Shown: piece after piece, positions 1 through 9,591 of the stretch | Numbering within the stretch: position 1 is the first letter of the stretch | How the letters are laid out: each line of letters opens with the position of its first letter | The notes under the pieces: generated by a model | Told to the model about the DNA's origin: nothing | Databases searched by the model: none | The model's input: only the letters and a program-made list of their open reading frames with translations | Assembly (NCBI GenBank): GCA_016124735.1 | Contig: WGMZ01000011.1 | Location: forward strand, 1-64,000 | Reading direction: 5' to 3' | Length of the DNA stretch: 64,000 nucleotides | DNA from: Bacteroidota bacterium | Lineage (GTDB): Bacteria > Bacteroidota > Bacteroidia > UBA8524 | Position numbers and translations under genes: made by a program

Positions 1-125
1 ATACTAAAGGCCCATCTGAGTTCAATCCGACACTCCTATGCTCCGTTTATGTCCAGATTAAATGCCAACTCGCCAAGCAACCTGGTCAAAATCTATAGCA
101 TTACACATTTTGTAACCCAATAAAA

Positions 126-1394
126 TCAGCAGACCCTAATTTTATTGATTAAGACACGATGAAAAGCATCATGTTCGACAATATGTATATTAATATGATC
201 CCCGCATGCTTTACGTAATATACTCATCTCATCACGTAATTCTTCTGAGCTTTCAATATCTTTTCTGAATTTATTGTAAACGCCAATGTCTAAGTTCTCT
301 AGTACATCCTCGATATAACTCAAGTCTGCTACAAATTCTTCAATAGATACACCACTGGAGACTAGCTTATTCCAATAAACTGTGAGAAAATTATTTGCAC
401 CAAGTTCTTCTAAAGCTAGCTTAGCTAAAGTGGAAGATATAGGAAGACTTTGCCTTGTCTCATTAAGTTGCCATTTAAGAGTATTCTGAAATTCATCTAA
501 GGTTTTGGTCGTAACTTGTAGATCATAATTTAAATCTTTAGCAAATTTTAACATAGTATGAGCTGACTCTAATGCATCTTGCCCGTGGAGACCGACTATA
601 CTGTATAGAATATTATTGTCAAGAAACAATTTTTGACCAGTTGTTGATTTACTCAATAGCTTGGAGCATTCTTCATCAACTTGAATCAAATGCCAAAAGA
701 AGCTAGAATTAAAAAGATTTGAAATATACTGTTGTCTCTCTTGGTTCTCAGTTACAAAGAACCTTGGAACCTCAATTTTTATAACATTTTCAAAAAAGTC
801 ACCTATTTCTGGAATAAGTTTTTTGAGTTCATCGCTTGAATTCTCTTTTAGCCAACTTTTAACTTTGCTTTCACCTGGATAAAGAAGTGAAACTGATTCG
901 ACACCATGTTTTATAAACATTTGCGACAGGAACGACTGAAGTATTGATTTTAATCTAAATGCATTTTGTTTGATAATGTCGTCGTTACTATACTTCTCTA
1001 TAATTTCCTTTTGCCAAGTGTCAAATACTTTTTCTTCCAGTTCCTCAAGAGTGTTTCTGTTATTGTTGACTTGAGATTCGGCTTTTTCTAAAATTTGAAA
1101 TTTTGGTTTATCAAATCGTCTACTTGGGTCTATTATCTTAACTAGCTTTTTGGAGACCAGTCTTTTTGCCGCTGCAATAATTTCATCTTCCGCGAATTCA
1201 AGTAACAATTTGTCAGAGATATTCCTTTTTACATCTGCTGGAGATACGACCGTATTGCCAAAATCAGAAGCACAATCCAAAATAATGTAATCGATTAATT
1301 GATGACCATATTCATCAGTTGTAGATGGAGAAAAAGACGCTAGTCTTCCTATTGCATCTTTAACACTTTCTTCTGATTTATTGTGAATTTTCAT
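126..1394 (-). CDS. Winged-helix plus PIN-like nuclease protein, probably accessory, C-terminus possibly cut short
   Basis: I do not recognise a named family for this 422-residue protein. Residues about 50-105 read like a winged helix, followed by a long helical region. From residue 255 it looks PIN-like: an Asp in KLFLDNN (D259), a Glu in TLDEF (E301) and an Asp in EHDAFH (D409) fall where PIN nucleases carry their metal-binding acids. PIN domains usually continue well past the third acid, but here the protein ends 13 residues later, so it may be truncated. The gene is clearly more AT-rich than its neighbours (16 G/C in bases 481-540, against 29 in 8881-8940) and lies just beyond a tRNA-Leu gene and its terminator, a common place for acquired DNA. 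An RNase or toxin-like role is inference. Confidence 0.6.
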   Translation of the reverse strand: MKIHNKSEESVKDAIGRLASFSPSTTDEYGHQLIDYIILDCASDFGNTVVSPADVKRNISDKLLLEFAEDEIIAAAKRLVSKKLVKIIDPSRRFDKPKFQILEKAESQVNNNRNTLEELEEKVFDTWQKEIIEKYSNDDIIKQNAFRLKSILQSFLSQMFIKHGVESVSLLYPGESKVKSWLKENSSDELKKLIPEIGDFFENVIKIEVPRFFVTENQERQQYISNLFNSSFFWHLIQVDEECSKLLSKSTTGQKLFLDNNILYSIVGLHGQDALESAHTMLKFAKDLNYDLQVTTKTLDEFQNTLKWQLNETRQSLPISSTLAKLALEELGANNFLTVYWNKLVSSGVSIEEFVADLSYIEDVLENLDIGVYNKFRKDIESSEELRDEMSILRKACGDHINIHIVEHDAFHRVLINKIRVC

Positions 1395-1587
1395 TTATAA
1401 CCAAATTACGCCCAACTTGTTTCTATTCTTAGTAAACTTACAGCTTAGTTCCCATTTTTATGATAAATTAAGTCAAAAGCAACAACTTCAACCACCTTAT
1501 TTCAGATGAAAAAAAGTTGACTCAATAGCCAACATTCCGCATATTAATCCTTTCAAATTCAATAGCAAAAATCAACTTCCAGAATAC

Positions 1588-1639
1588 AATTAGGTCGGCA
1601 GTCACTTTCAACTTGCGTGCACACCTAATTGCCGACCTA
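1588..1639. repeat. Inverted repeat with two alternative pairings
   Basis: TAGGTCGGCA (1591-1600) is the exact reverse complement of TGCCGACCTA (1630-1639), giving a 10-bp stem with a 29-base loop. Overlapping it, AATTAGGT (1588-1595) is the exact reverse complement of ACCTAATT (1623-1630). The two pairings use the same left arm and exclude each other. It lies in the gap between the AT-rich accessory gene and the tRNA-Leu terminator. No T-run follows either arm, so it is not an ordinary terminator. Confidence 0.6.
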
Positions 1640-1670
1640 GCAAATCGTTACAATTTGAATATTTTGAAAA

Positions 1671-1702
1671 GAAAAAAGCCTCTGACAGATTATCAGAGGC
1701 TT
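1671..1702 (-). terminator. Rho-independent terminator after tRNA-Leu
   Basis: A perfect 10-bp stem (AAGCCTCTGA 1676-1685, TCAGAGGCTT 1693-1702) with a 7-base loop is followed, reading the minus strand, by a T-rich tail (TTTTTTC). It sits 41 bases past the 3' end of the tRNA and would end the tRNA transcript. Confidence 0.85.
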
Positions 1703-1742
1703 GATTTTGTTGTATTTTACTCGATTTTGTGAGTATTACAAG

Positions 1743-1826
<84 letters not shown>

Positions 1827-1846
1827 GTGAGAATTTTTAAGGACTG

Positions 1847-1875
1847 CAAATATAGCGCTTGTTTGAAGAAATCAA
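1847..1875 (-). promoter_or_regulatory. Promoter of tRNA-Leu
   Basis: On the minus strand TTG (1873-1875) and TATATTTG (1847-1854) are 18 bases apart, matching the Bacteroidota consensus TTG-N17-23-TAnnTTTG. Transcription would start about 15 bases before the mature tRNA. The -33 box overlaps the lon stop codon. Confidence 0.75.
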
Positions 1876-4370
1876 TCTTCAACCCTGAATAATTCTTCTG
1901 ATTTTTTGGCCGGGATATACCGGCTGAAATCAATGGCGTCGTCTACCTTTTCATCCAGCAAAGCCATATCCACCACCTCCAGCATGTTCTTCACATAATG
2001 GAATTTCAAATCCTTTACATACTCCTTGCTGATCTCCTCCACATCCCGTCGGTTCTGCTCGCAAAGAATGATCTCTTGTATTCCCGCACGTTTCGCAGCA
2101 AGGATTTTTTCCTTGATTCCGCCCACCGGAAGCACCTTGCCCCTTAGCGTGATTTCTCCCGTCATCGCCAGATACGGTCGCACCTTGCGCTGCGTGTACA
2201 AACTGGCCAGGGAAGTAAGTATCGTGATACCCGCCGACGGACCGTCCTTAGGAATGGCTCCTGCCGGGAAGTGGATATGCAAATCGCTGTGATCGAATAA
2301 GGCCTGATCAATACCAATATAATCGGCGTGTGCTTTTAAGAAGGTATTCGCGGTGATCGCTGACTCTTTCATCACATCGCCCAATTTACCCGTGAGAGTC
2401 AGTTTTCCTTTACCCGGAGTAAGGGTGCTTTCTACAAAAAGGATTGACCCTCCAACAGGCGTCCAGGCAAGTCCGGTAACCACACCTGCTACATCATTGC
2501 CCTGGTACACTTCTTTCTCATGACTTCGTGGACCAAGAATCTTGCGTACTTCATCCATCTTCAGCACTCCGATGGTGCCTTCTTTGTTCACCACATTTTT
2601 GGCAACAGAGCGGGCAATAGAGGCCAAGACCCGATCGAGCTGACGCACGCCCGATTCACTGGTATATTCTTCAATGACCTTTTCGATGATTTTATCGGTC
2701 AGAATCAATTGCTTGCTTGTAAGGCCATGTGCCTTTCTTTGTTTTGGCAACAAATGCTTTTTGGCAATCTCCCTTTTCTCCTGGAGCGTATAGCCATTGA
2801 TTTCAATGATCTCCATCCGGTCCAAAAGCGCCGGCTGAATATTGTCCAGATAATTCGCCGTGGCAATGAACATCACCTTGCTCAGATCGAATTCAGTTTC
2901 TACATAATTATCGTAGAACGCACTGTTCTGCTCCGGGTCCAATACCTCCAACAAGGCAGATGATGGGTCGCCACGGAAATCGGAGGCCAGTTTATCAATC
3001 TCATCTAAGATGAATACCGGGTTGGCAGATTGCGCCTTTTTTAAAGATTGGATGATACGCCCGGGCAATGCCCCGATATAGGTCTTACGGTGTCCGCGGA
3101 TTTCTGCTTCATCTCTTAAGCCACCCAAAGACATGCGCACATATTTTCTACCCAATGCCTCAGCCACCGATTTTCCCAAAGAAGTTTTACCCACACCGGG
3201 AGGGCCATACAAACACAGAATCGGGCTTTTCATGTCGCCCTTTAATTTCAAAACAGCCAGATATTCGAGAATGCGATCTTTCACCTTGTCCAAACCAAAA
3301 TGATCTCTATCCAGAACCTTTCTGGCCTTTTTCAGATCGAACCGGTCCTTGGTGTATTCATTCCAGGGCAATTCAAGCAGCAGTTGCAGGTAATTCAGAT
3401 AGATGGAATAATCCGGTGCCATCGGATTGAGCCGTTGCAACCTTTCCACCTCCTTATTAAAATGATCGGCTACTTCTTTGCTCCACTGCTTTTTAGCTCC
3501 CCGCTCGCGAAGGCTTTGAATTTCTTTATCCGGACTATCCTGTCCGAGTTCCTCTTGCAGCGCACGAATCTGCTGTTGGAGGAAGTATTCTTTTTGCTGT
3601 TTGTCCAGATCGCCTTTTACCTTCGACTGGATTTCATTCTTCAACTCCAGCATTTGCATTTCCTTGGTGAGGAATTGCAACACCAGGTTTGCACGGTCTT
3701 CAAAATTGGAGGTTTCCAGGATGGCTTGCTTATCCTGTACTTCCACATTCAGATTGGAAGCTATAAAATTGACGAGGAAGTTCGGACTGTCAATATTCTT
3801 CAACGCAAAACTTGCTTCTGTCGGAATATTGGGCGACAGTTCAATGATGCGGATGGCAAGTTCCTTGATGCTTTCAATCAGGGCGTCGTTCCGTTTCGAT
3901 TTTTTGATATTCTCTATTTCTGCCGCCTCTATCCGGGCCCGGAAATAAGGATCGGAACTAATCATCTCTCCAATCTGAATGCGCTTCTTGCCCTGTATGA
4001 TAACGGTGGTATTTCCGTCAGGCATGCGAAGCACTTTTAAAATGCTGGCAAGGGTGCCCGTCTTGTGCAATTCGTGGAATTCCGGATCTTCCACTGATGC
4101 GTCCAATTGGGCTACGACACCAATTTCACTTTTACCTGCCGCGGCATCTTTGATTAATTTGATGGATTTATCTCTTCCCACCGTAATAGGAAAAACAACT
4201 CCCGGGAACATCACGGTATTTCTCAGCGGTAATATTGGCAGTTCTTCCGGGTTTTTCTCTTTGTTGATTTCGTCCTCATCCTCCTGCGACAAAAGGGGTA
4301 AAAATTCGGAACCTTCTGATTCATCCCCCGGGAAGCCCGTCGCTATTACAATTCTATCCTTATCAATCAT
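1872..4370 (-). CDS. lon: ATP-dependent protease Lon (endopeptidase La)
   Basis: Cytoplasmic quality-control protease that unfolds and degrades damaged and regulatory proteins in an ATP-driven hexamer. The 832-residue length fits LonA. The N-terminal substrate domain covers about residues 42-240, a long helix follows, and the AAA+ module has Walker A GPPGVGKT at 389-396 and a FILDEIDKL Walker B. The C-terminal protease domain carries the Ser-Lys dyad: Ser712 in KDGPSAG and the second Lys of GGIKEK, 43 residues later as in E. coli Lon. The first 40 residues are acidic and variable, as is common in this phylum. The gene follows the symporter gene on the same strand by 89 bases; no clear heat-shock promoter is visible. 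Confidence 0.97.
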   Translation of the reverse strand: MIDKDRIVIATGFPGDESEGSEFLPLLSQEDEDEINKEKNPEELPILPLRNTVMFPGVVFPITVGRDKSIKLIKDAAAGKSEIGVVAQLDASVEDPEFHELHKTGTLASILKVLRMPDGNTTVIIQGKKRIQIGEMISSDPYFRARIEAAEIENIKKSKRNDALIESIKELAIRIIELSPNIPTEASFALKNIDSPNFLVNFIASNLNVEVQDKQAILETSNFEDRANLVLQFLTKEMQMLELKNEIQSKVKGDLDKQQKEYFLQQQIRALQEELGQDSPDKEIQSLRERGAKKQWSKEVADHFNKEVERLQRLNPMAPDYSIYLNYLQLLLELPWNEYTKDRFDLKKARKVLDRDHFGLDKVKDRILEYLAVLKLKGDMKSPILCLYGPPGVGKTSLGKSVAEALGRKYVRMSLGGLRDEAEIRGHRKTYIGALPGRIIQSLKKAQSANPVFILDEIDKLASDFRGDPSSALLEVLDPEQNSAFYDNYVETEFDLSKVMFIATANYLDNIQPALLDRMEIIEINGYTLQEKREIAKKHLLPKQRKAHGLTSKQLILTDKIIEKVIEEYTSESGVRQLDRVLASIARSVAKNVVNKEGTIGVLKMDEVRKILGPRSHEKEVYQGNDVAGVVTGLAWTPVGGSILFVESTLTPGKGKLTLTGKLGDVMKESAITANTFLKAHADYIGIDQALFDHSDLHIHFPAGAIPKDGPSAGITILTSLASLYTQRKVRPYLAMTGEITLRGKVLPVGGIKEKILAAKRAGIQEIILCEQNRRDVEEISKEYVKDLKFHYVKNMLEVVDMALLDEKVDDAIDFSRYIPAKKSEELFRVED

Positions 4371-4459
4371 TTTATTTTCTACAAATATTTTTGGATCATG
4401 CCAGGCATGTGCCCTAAAAAACTCAAGTCCTGTGCCATGAAAATTCCGCTGGCCTTTTG

Positions 4460-6286
4460 TCAGTCGAACAGTTTCGACCGCTTAAGCAAAGACAAAAACA
4501 ATCCCAGGCATGCTGCTGTGAACAATCCCAATTTCCATGCTTCGTCGTAATATCCCAGAATGAGTTTCCCGCTGAAAAACAAAAAACCATAGGTAAATCC
4601 AACAGCCAGAAGCCAAGACAGAGCCTGTACACCCAGGTTGGGTAGTTCTAAACGGCTTTCCAACTTGTCTGCAACAGGTTTCCACCACCCTCCTGGCTTT
4701 ACCTTTTCATAGAATTTTATCAGATGATTTTCATCCACTGGTTTCGTAAAGTAGGTAACGAGCAACCAAACAATTGTGCTGCTTGTTAAGATGATAAAAA
4801 ACGAATAGGGGAAATAGAGCCAGGGATGTTCCGATTGCACCAATACTGCGGGGTCTTGTCCCTGTAAATCCGGCACAAGATTTTCCAGATGGGTTCTTAT
4901 TCCATACAGTACCCCATATGTTACAAAGGGTGTAATCGTTGCTGTAATTTCCGACCAGGCATTGATTCGCCACCAGTACCAGCGTAAAATCAGAACCAAA
5001 CCAAGTCCGGCACCACATTCCATGATAAATTTCCAAACCTCCTCGATGCGTGTTACGAAAGTGGTGGAATAGAGTCCGATAAGCATCAGCCCGATGGTCA
5101 TCAGGCGACTGACACGTACTTTTTTCTTTTCACTTTCATCTTTTGCACCTGGTATAAAGCGCAAATAAAAATCATTGACAAGGTAACTGGCTCCCCAGTT
5201 TAGCTGGGTAGAAATCGTACTCATATATGCAGAGAGGAAAGCCACCAGTAAAAGTCCACGCAGTCCATCGGGAAGGAAATCTTTCATCGCCATCACATAA
5301 CCCGCTTTTGGGTCTGATTGGCTGAGTTCGGGGTAAAGAACCACAGAACATAAGGCAACAATGATCCAGGGCCAGGGACGCAGACAATAATGTGCAATAT
5401 TGAAGAATAGGGTGGCGTAAATGGCATGTTTTTCATTTTTCGTGCTCATCATCCGCTGAGCGACATAGCCGCCTCCACCGGGTTCCTGTCCGGGGTACCA
5501 GCTGCTCCACCACATAAAACCGATATAGGCTAAAAATGCAGCAGGAATCAATACCAGCTGATCTGCCCGAGGCATTCCACTACTATCCAAAAGAGGCAAA
5601 AAGTTCAAGGTCCCTTTCGGAAGATTTTCCTTCAGATTCTCCATCCCTCCTACCTGGTCGCTATTCAAAACCAGAACCGCCAGAATGATGCAGCCTGCCA
5701 TGGCAACAAAAAATTGAATGACATCGGTAAACACCACTCCCAGCAAACCAGATAAAGAAACATAACCCATCACCATAAACATGGCAATACCGGTATACCA
5801 AAAAGCCTGCGTTTCCGTCAATCCAAAAAACACCACGAACAAGGTCATCAGAGCACGGTTCACCCAGGCGATAATCATCACATTCATGATCAGTCCAAGG
5901 TAAATGGCCTTAAATCCCCGAAGAATTGCAGCCGGTTTCCCGCTGTAGCGAAATTCGATCAATTCCACTTCCGTAAGCACACCCGAACGACGCCATAGTT
6001 TGGAAAAGAAAAAGGTGGTAAGGAGTCCGCCAAAGGCAAAATTCCACCAAAGCCAATTTCCCGCGATTCCCTCCTTTGCCACCAGTTCTGTTACGGCAAG
6101 AGGTGTATCTGCTGCAAAGGTGGTAGCCACCATGGAAATTCCGGCCAGATACCAGGGAAGATTCCGGCCACCGAGAAAAAAGGATTCAATTCCTTTTCCG
6201 GCTTTTTTACTGAATCGAAAGCCAATCCACAAGGTGAACAGGAAGTAGATGGCAATGACCCAAATATCGGAGGTGCTTAGGCTCAT
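4460..6286 (-). CDS. Sodium:solute symporter (SSS family)
   Basis: Inner-membrane secondary transporter of 608 residues with about 13-14 hydrophobic segments. Family features visible are the N-terminal segment with RFSKKAGKGIESFFLGGRNLPW, the ATTFAADTPLAVTELV stretch in TM2, and the GLLLVAFLSAYMSTISTQLNWGASYLVND region corresponding to the Na2 site in TM8. The length and the charged C-terminal loops resemble the large Bacteroidota branch annotated as sodium:proline-like symporters. The substrate cannot be told from sequence; sugars, amino acids and organic acids are all handled by this family. Its own promoter abuts the start codon, and lon follows 89 bases downstream. Confidence 0.9.
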   Translation of the reverse strand: MSLSTSDIWVIAIYFLFTLWIGFRFSKKAGKGIESFFLGGRNLPWYLAGISMVATTFAADTPLAVTELVAKEGIAGNWLWWNFAFGGLLTTFFFSKLWRRSGVLTEVELIEFRYSGKPAAILRGFKAIYLGLIMNVMIIAWVNRALMTLFVVFFGLTETQAFWYTGIAMFMVMGYVSLSGLLGVVFTDVIQFFVAMAGCIILAVLVLNSDQVGGMENLKENLPKGTLNFLPLLDSSGMPRADQLVLIPAAFLAYIGFMWWSSWYPGQEPGGGGYVAQRMMSTKNEKHAIYATLFFNIAHYCLRPWPWIIVALCSVVLYPELSQSDPKAGYVMAMKDFLPDGLRGLLLVAFLSAYMSTISTQLNWGASYLVNDFYLRFIPGAKDESEKKKVRVSRLMTIGLMLIGLYSTTFVTRIEEVWKFIMECGAGLGLVLILRWYWWRINAWSEITATITPFVTYGVLYGIRTHLENLVPDLQGQDPAVLVQSEHPWLYFPYSFFIILTSSTIVWLLVTYFTKPVDENHLIKFYEKVKPGGWWKPVADKLESRLELPNLGVQALSWLLAVGFTYGFLFFSGKLILGYYDEAWKLGLFTAACLGLFLSLLKRSKLFD

Positions 6287-6290
6287 GAGC

Positions 6291-6321
6291 CAAATCTAGC
6301 AGAATCCATTGCAATTGCCAA
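6291..6321 (-). promoter_or_regulatory. Promoter of the symporter gene, placed for a leaderless mRNA
   Basis: On the minus strand TTG (6319-6321) and TAGATTTG (6291-6298) are separated by 20 bases. The last base of the -7 box is only 4 bases before the ATG at 6286, so transcription should start at or next to the start codon. Confidence 0.6.
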
Positions 6322-6345
6322 TGGATTTATCAAACTTTGGAAAGG

Positions 6346-7458
6346 ATGAAAAGACGAATTCGGAAGACCAGTAAAAAGAAAACCTATAGAAATTCTCTGC
6401 CGGGTGCGGCCCCCGGGCATTACAGTTTTGATACCGGAGTAGCGGCTACCATGATTTTGCATAGCTACAATGAAAAAGAACTGATAGAACGGGAATACAG
6501 CTCGCTCGCTGAAGCCAAAGAACATATTGATAGCGATACCCAACACAAACATTGGCTGCAGATTATCGGATTTGGCAACACCGAATTTTTCAACCAGCTC
6601 CAGCATCATTTTCATATTCACGCCCTCGAATTGGAAGATGTTATCAGCGGAAACTCCCGGCCAAAAATGGAAGTTCATATGGGAAAGGTATTTGACATCA
6701 GCCGGATGCTTTTTTACAACGAGGATATGGTGCTGGTAGATGAGCAGTTCTCTTTGTTTTACACGGAAAACTGGCTCCTGAGTTTACAGGAAACACGGCT
6801 CGACTGTTTCAACCCAATCAAAGACCGGATGAAACTCAGCGGCACCCTGATTCGCACTTCACCTGCATTTTATCTTTATTATGCCATTTCGGATGCGATT
6901 ATAGACAACTACTTTCCGATGATGGAAGCCATCGAGTCCAGGTTGGAAGCTATCGAGGAAGAATTGGTGGATAATCCCAGCCGGGAGCACCTCAATGAAA
7001 TTCAGCATATCCGCCGCGATTTGCTCACCATGAAAAAAACGATTACTGCAGAGAAGGAAAATCTTTCTGATCTCATCCGGGGAATGGACGCAGAGCGGCA
7101 GGAGCGCTTTGGTTTGTACATGCAGGATGCCTACGAACATTGCCTGCATATTGTCGATCTGATTGACAGCCAAAAAGAAATTGCCTTTTCTCTCGTGGAT
7201 GTGTACTTGTCTTCTCAGAACAACCGAATGAGCGAGGTCATGAAAGTATTGACGGTAATTAGCAGCATCTTTATCCCCCTCTCTTTTATTGCCGGTTTAT
7301 ACGGGATGAATTATGTGCACCACGATGCCGATGGCAAAGAAATGCCGCTGAACATGCCGGAACTGTACGAGCCATATGGCTACCTCGTAGTGCTTACCAT
7401 TATGGCCTCCATTGTTATCGGGCAACTATTCTTTTTTCGTCGAAAAGGCTGGATTTAG
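6346..7458 (+). CDS. corA: Magnesium/cobalt transporter CorA
   Basis: Inner-membrane pentameric channel for Mg2+ (and Co2+). About 370 residues: a long cytoplasmic alpha/beta plus coiled-coil funnel, then two C-terminal transmembrane segments. The signature YGMNY ends TM1 near residue 325 and is followed by an MPEL-containing loop (PLNMPELYEPYG) as in CorA. The ATG at 6346 was chosen; a TTG 9 bases upstream is also in frame. The first 30 residues are strongly basic (KRRIRKTSKKK). It is transcribed divergently from the symporter gene. Confidence 0.93.
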   Translation: MKRRIRKTSKKKTYRNSLPGAAPGHYSFDTGVAATMILHSYNEKELIEREYSSLAEAKEHIDSDTQHKHWLQIIGFGNTEFFNQLQHHFHIHALELEDVISGNSRPKMEVHMGKVFDISRMLFYNEDMVLVDEQFSLFYTENWLLSLQETRLDCFNPIKDRMKLSGTLIRTSPAFYLYYAISDAIIDNYFPMMEAIESRLEAIEEELVDNPSREHLNEIQHIRRDLLTMKKTITAEKENLSDLIRGMDAERQERFGLYMQDAYEHCLHIVDLIDSQKEIAFSLVDVYLSSQNNRMSEVMKVLTVISSIFIPLSFIAGLYGMNYVHHDADGKEMPLNMPELYEPYGYLVVLTIMASIVIGQLFFFRRKGWI

Positions 7459-7469
7459 CGGGAAGTCTC

Positions 7470-7498
7470 TTTGGATTTCATAAAATTCTATACCTTTG
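7470..7498 (+). promoter_or_regulatory. Promoter of the 309-residue lipoprotein gene
   Basis: TTTG (7470-7473) and TACCTTTG (7491-7498) are separated by 17 bases, a textbook Bacteroidota promoter. The leader to the ATG at 7523 would be about 19 bases. Confidence 0.75.
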
Positions 7499-7522
7499 TT
7501 TACAGCGTTAATAACGAATAAT

Positions 7523-8452
7523 ATGAAGAAACTAGGAATCATGATTGCTCTTGCCGGGATTGTTTCAATCGGCCTGAGCTCTTGCGGTGGAGACACAACA
7601 ACCACCACTAAACCAACCCCGAAATTTGATTTTATTACTGGTGCAGGATACACCGCTACAAACGGATCCGTTTCTGCAGGAACCGTCATCAAAATTGGAA
7701 TCGACGCCTCCGGTAGCGAAAATCTGGAAAGTGTTGGAGTAAGATCACAAGTAGGAACAGGACAACAAACTACTTTTGCTTTGGCAAAAAGCACAGGCGG
7801 AGATACCCTGATTTCCGATTTGAAAACGAAAAATTTCTCTATCACTTTCGATTATCAGGTAGGTTCATTGCCTTCTACTGAAAAAATTACAGTAATCGTT
7901 AAGATGAGCAATGGTACTCAAACTCAGAAAACATTGTTGATGACCGTTACCGCTGCTACCAAGAATGTGGTAGATGCCCCAGGTCGTCAAATGGGTGCTC
8001 AAAGCAATTCCACCTATGGTTCTTATTACTCATTTGATGTGAATAATGCCGTTCTGCAGGCAGATGCGAATTCTAATCCTGCTGGCGTAGACTGGGTTTA
8101 CTATTTCGGTTCCAGCAATTCTGCAACGTTTGCAGCTCCTGATGACGCAACTCTTAATAGCAGCAATGTAATGGGCAATACCAGCCTTCCAAATTGGAGT
8201 ACCAAGAATGCAACACGCTTCAAAAAATTGAGCGGTTTCGATTATGCAGGTTTGGCAACCAGCGACCAATTGCAAGCCGAAATTGCTAAAGGAGCTCCAA
8301 CCTTGTCGGCTATTACGAATATGCAAGTGGGTGATATCTACCTCTTCATTACAGCTTCCGCTAAAGAATACGGTGCTGTGAAGATTACCGGTATCAACAC
8401 CGGTGCTGCTGGCGATATAAGCTTTGATATGAAATTTATCTCTGAGCAATAA
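7523..8452 (+). CDS. Secreted lipoprotein of unknown function
   Basis: Begins with a signal peptide and lipobox (GLSSCGGD, Cys about residue 20) followed by a Thr-rich linker, so it is probably an outer-membrane lipoprotein. The 309-residue mature part is rich in Thr, Ser and Asn. Its first half reads like an immunoglobulin-like beta domain and its second half like a separate beta-rich domain (SYYSFDVNNAV..., GVDWVYYFGSSN...). No catalytic motif was seen. The ATG at 7523 was chosen over an earlier in-frame start because it gives a clean signal peptide and matches the promoter. A terminator follows, so the gene is monocistronic. Confidence 0.8.
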   Translation: MKKLGIMIALAGIVSIGLSSCGGDTTTTTKPTPKFDFITGAGYTATNGSVSAGTVIKIGIDASGSENLESVGVRSQVGTGQQTTFALAKSTGGDTLISDLKTKNFSITFDYQVGSLPSTEKITVIVKMSNGTQTQKTLLMTVTAATKNVVDAPGRQMGAQSNSTYGSYYSFDVNNAVLQADANSNPAGVDWVYYFGSSNSATFAAPDDATLNSSNVMGNTSLPNWSTKNATRFKKLSGFDYAGLATSDQLQAEIAKGAPTLSAITNMQVGDIYLFITASAKEYGAVKITGINTGAAGDISFDMKFISEQ

Positions 8453-8473
8453 TCAGAGTAATCACTAAATTTA

Positions 8474-8507
8474 AATCCCGGTATCTGATGATATCGGGAT
8501 TTTTTTA
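8474..8507 (+). terminator. Rho-independent terminator after the lipoprotein gene
   Basis: AATCCCGGTAT (8474-8484) pairs with ATATCGGGATT (8491-8501), with a 6-base loop and a run of T to 8507. Confidence 0.85.
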
Positions 8508-8550
8508 TGCTTCGCTTAATTTGTACACTTAACTACCTTAACTTGGTTCT

Positions 8551-9519
8551 GTGAAAAAAATCGCGGTATTTACAAGCGGAGGCGATAGCCCGGGCATGAA
8601 TGCCTGCATCCGAGCTGTGGTGCGTGCAGCAATCTATCACAAGATTGAAGTATATGGCATCCGACGTGGCTTTGAAGGCATGATCGAAGGAGATATAGAA
8701 CCCATGTTGACACAATCAGTTGCCAACATAATTCAGCGAGGTGGAACCATCCTGAAAACTGCACGAAGCAAAGAGTTTATGACTCCTGCCGGTCGAAAGA
8801 AGGCCTATAAAAATCTTCAAAAACACGGAATCGAAGGCTTGGTTTGTATCGGAGGAAATGGCAGTTTTACCGGAGCATTAAAACTGCATGAAGAATATGG
8901 CATCCGATGCATTGGTGCTCCGGGAACCATTGACAACGACTTATATGGAACCGATTTTACTATCGGTTTTGATACGGCTGTGAATACTGCACTGGACGCC
9001 ATTGACCGTATCCGCGACACGGCCGAATCGCATAACCGCACCTTCTTTGTGGAGGTGATGGGTAGAGATGCCGGTTTTATTGCCTTGCAGGTGGGAATTG
9101 CCGGAGGAGCCGAAGCAGTTTTTGTTCCGGAAGTAGAAAACCACAAGGATTGGATTGAACAACTTTTTAGTAAAAGGAAGCGGAAAAAGTCCTTTTCCAT
9201 CATAGTGGTCGCTGAGGGCGAAGAGGAAGGAGGCGCTATGATATTGGCTCAAAAAGTCAAGGAGAAATATCCCGAGATAGACCCAAGAGTTACCATCCTG
9301 GGGCATATTCAAAGGGGTGGAACCCCCTCTTCATTTGACAGAATTCTGGCATCACGAATGGGAGTGGCCGCCGTGGAAGCGCTCCTGAAAGGAGAAACGA
9401 ATAAAGCTGTTGGAATCGTCAATAACCAGGAAACCCTTACTCCATTTGAAGATGCAATCTCCCTTAAAAAGGACATCTCGCAAAACCTGATGCGTCTGGT
9501 GAAAATATTGAACGTATAA
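8551..9519 (+). CDS. pfkA: 6-phosphofructokinase
   Basis: Phosphorylates fructose 6-phosphate to the 1,6-bisphosphate in glycolysis; cytoplasmic tetramer. At 322 residues it has the size of bacterial PfkA. Visible motifs are SGGDSPGMN (9-17) for nucleotide binding, GTIDND (125-130) with the catalytic Asp128, and MGRDAGF for the sugar phosphate. The phosphate-donor loop reads GGNGS (101-105): the Gly expected of ATP-dependent enzymes is kept, but Asn replaces the usual Asp103 of the E. coli enzyme. The start is GTG at 8551; no in-frame ATG gives the full N-terminal strand. Confidence 0.95.
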   Translation: MKKIAVFTSGGDSPGMNACIRAVVRAAIYHKIEVYGIRRGFEGMIEGDIEPMLTQSVANIIQRGGTILKTARSKEFMTPAGRKKAYKNLQKHGIEGLVCIGGNGSFTGALKLHEEYGIRCIGAPGTIDNDLYGTDFTIGFDTAVNTALDAIDRIRDTAESHNRTFFVEVMGRDAGFIALQVGIAGGAEAVFVPEVENHKDWIEQLFSKRKRKKSFSIIVVAEGEEEGGAMILAQKVKEKYPEIDPRVTILGHIQRGGTPSSFDRILASRMGVAAVEALLKGETNKAVGIVNNQETLTPFEDAISLKKDISQNLMRLVKILNV

Positions 9520-9520
9520 A

Positions 9521-9555
9521 AGAAAAAAGGAGCATGGCTCTTATCGCCTGCTCCC
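9521..9555 (-). terminator. Terminator of the deoxyhypusine-synthase-like gene
   Basis: GGAGCA (9529-9534) pairs with TGCTCC (9549-9554), with an inner GGC/GCC pair across a one-base bulge. On the minus strand the hairpin is followed by TTTTTTCTTTT. It lies in the convergent gap between pfkA and the synthase gene. Confidence 0.75.
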
Positions 9556-9591
9556 TCATTCTGTTTTCGCTAATATTTCTGTTCCTTTTGT

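Noticed and set aside
1..125. Plus-strand frame with RHSYAP, reminiscent of the RHS box of tyrosine recombinases
   Set aside because: Only about 35 residues before a stop, and no other recombinase motif follows; could be chance.
4382..4389. -7 box for lon (AATATTTG)
   Set aside because: First base mismatched and no TTG at the right distance.
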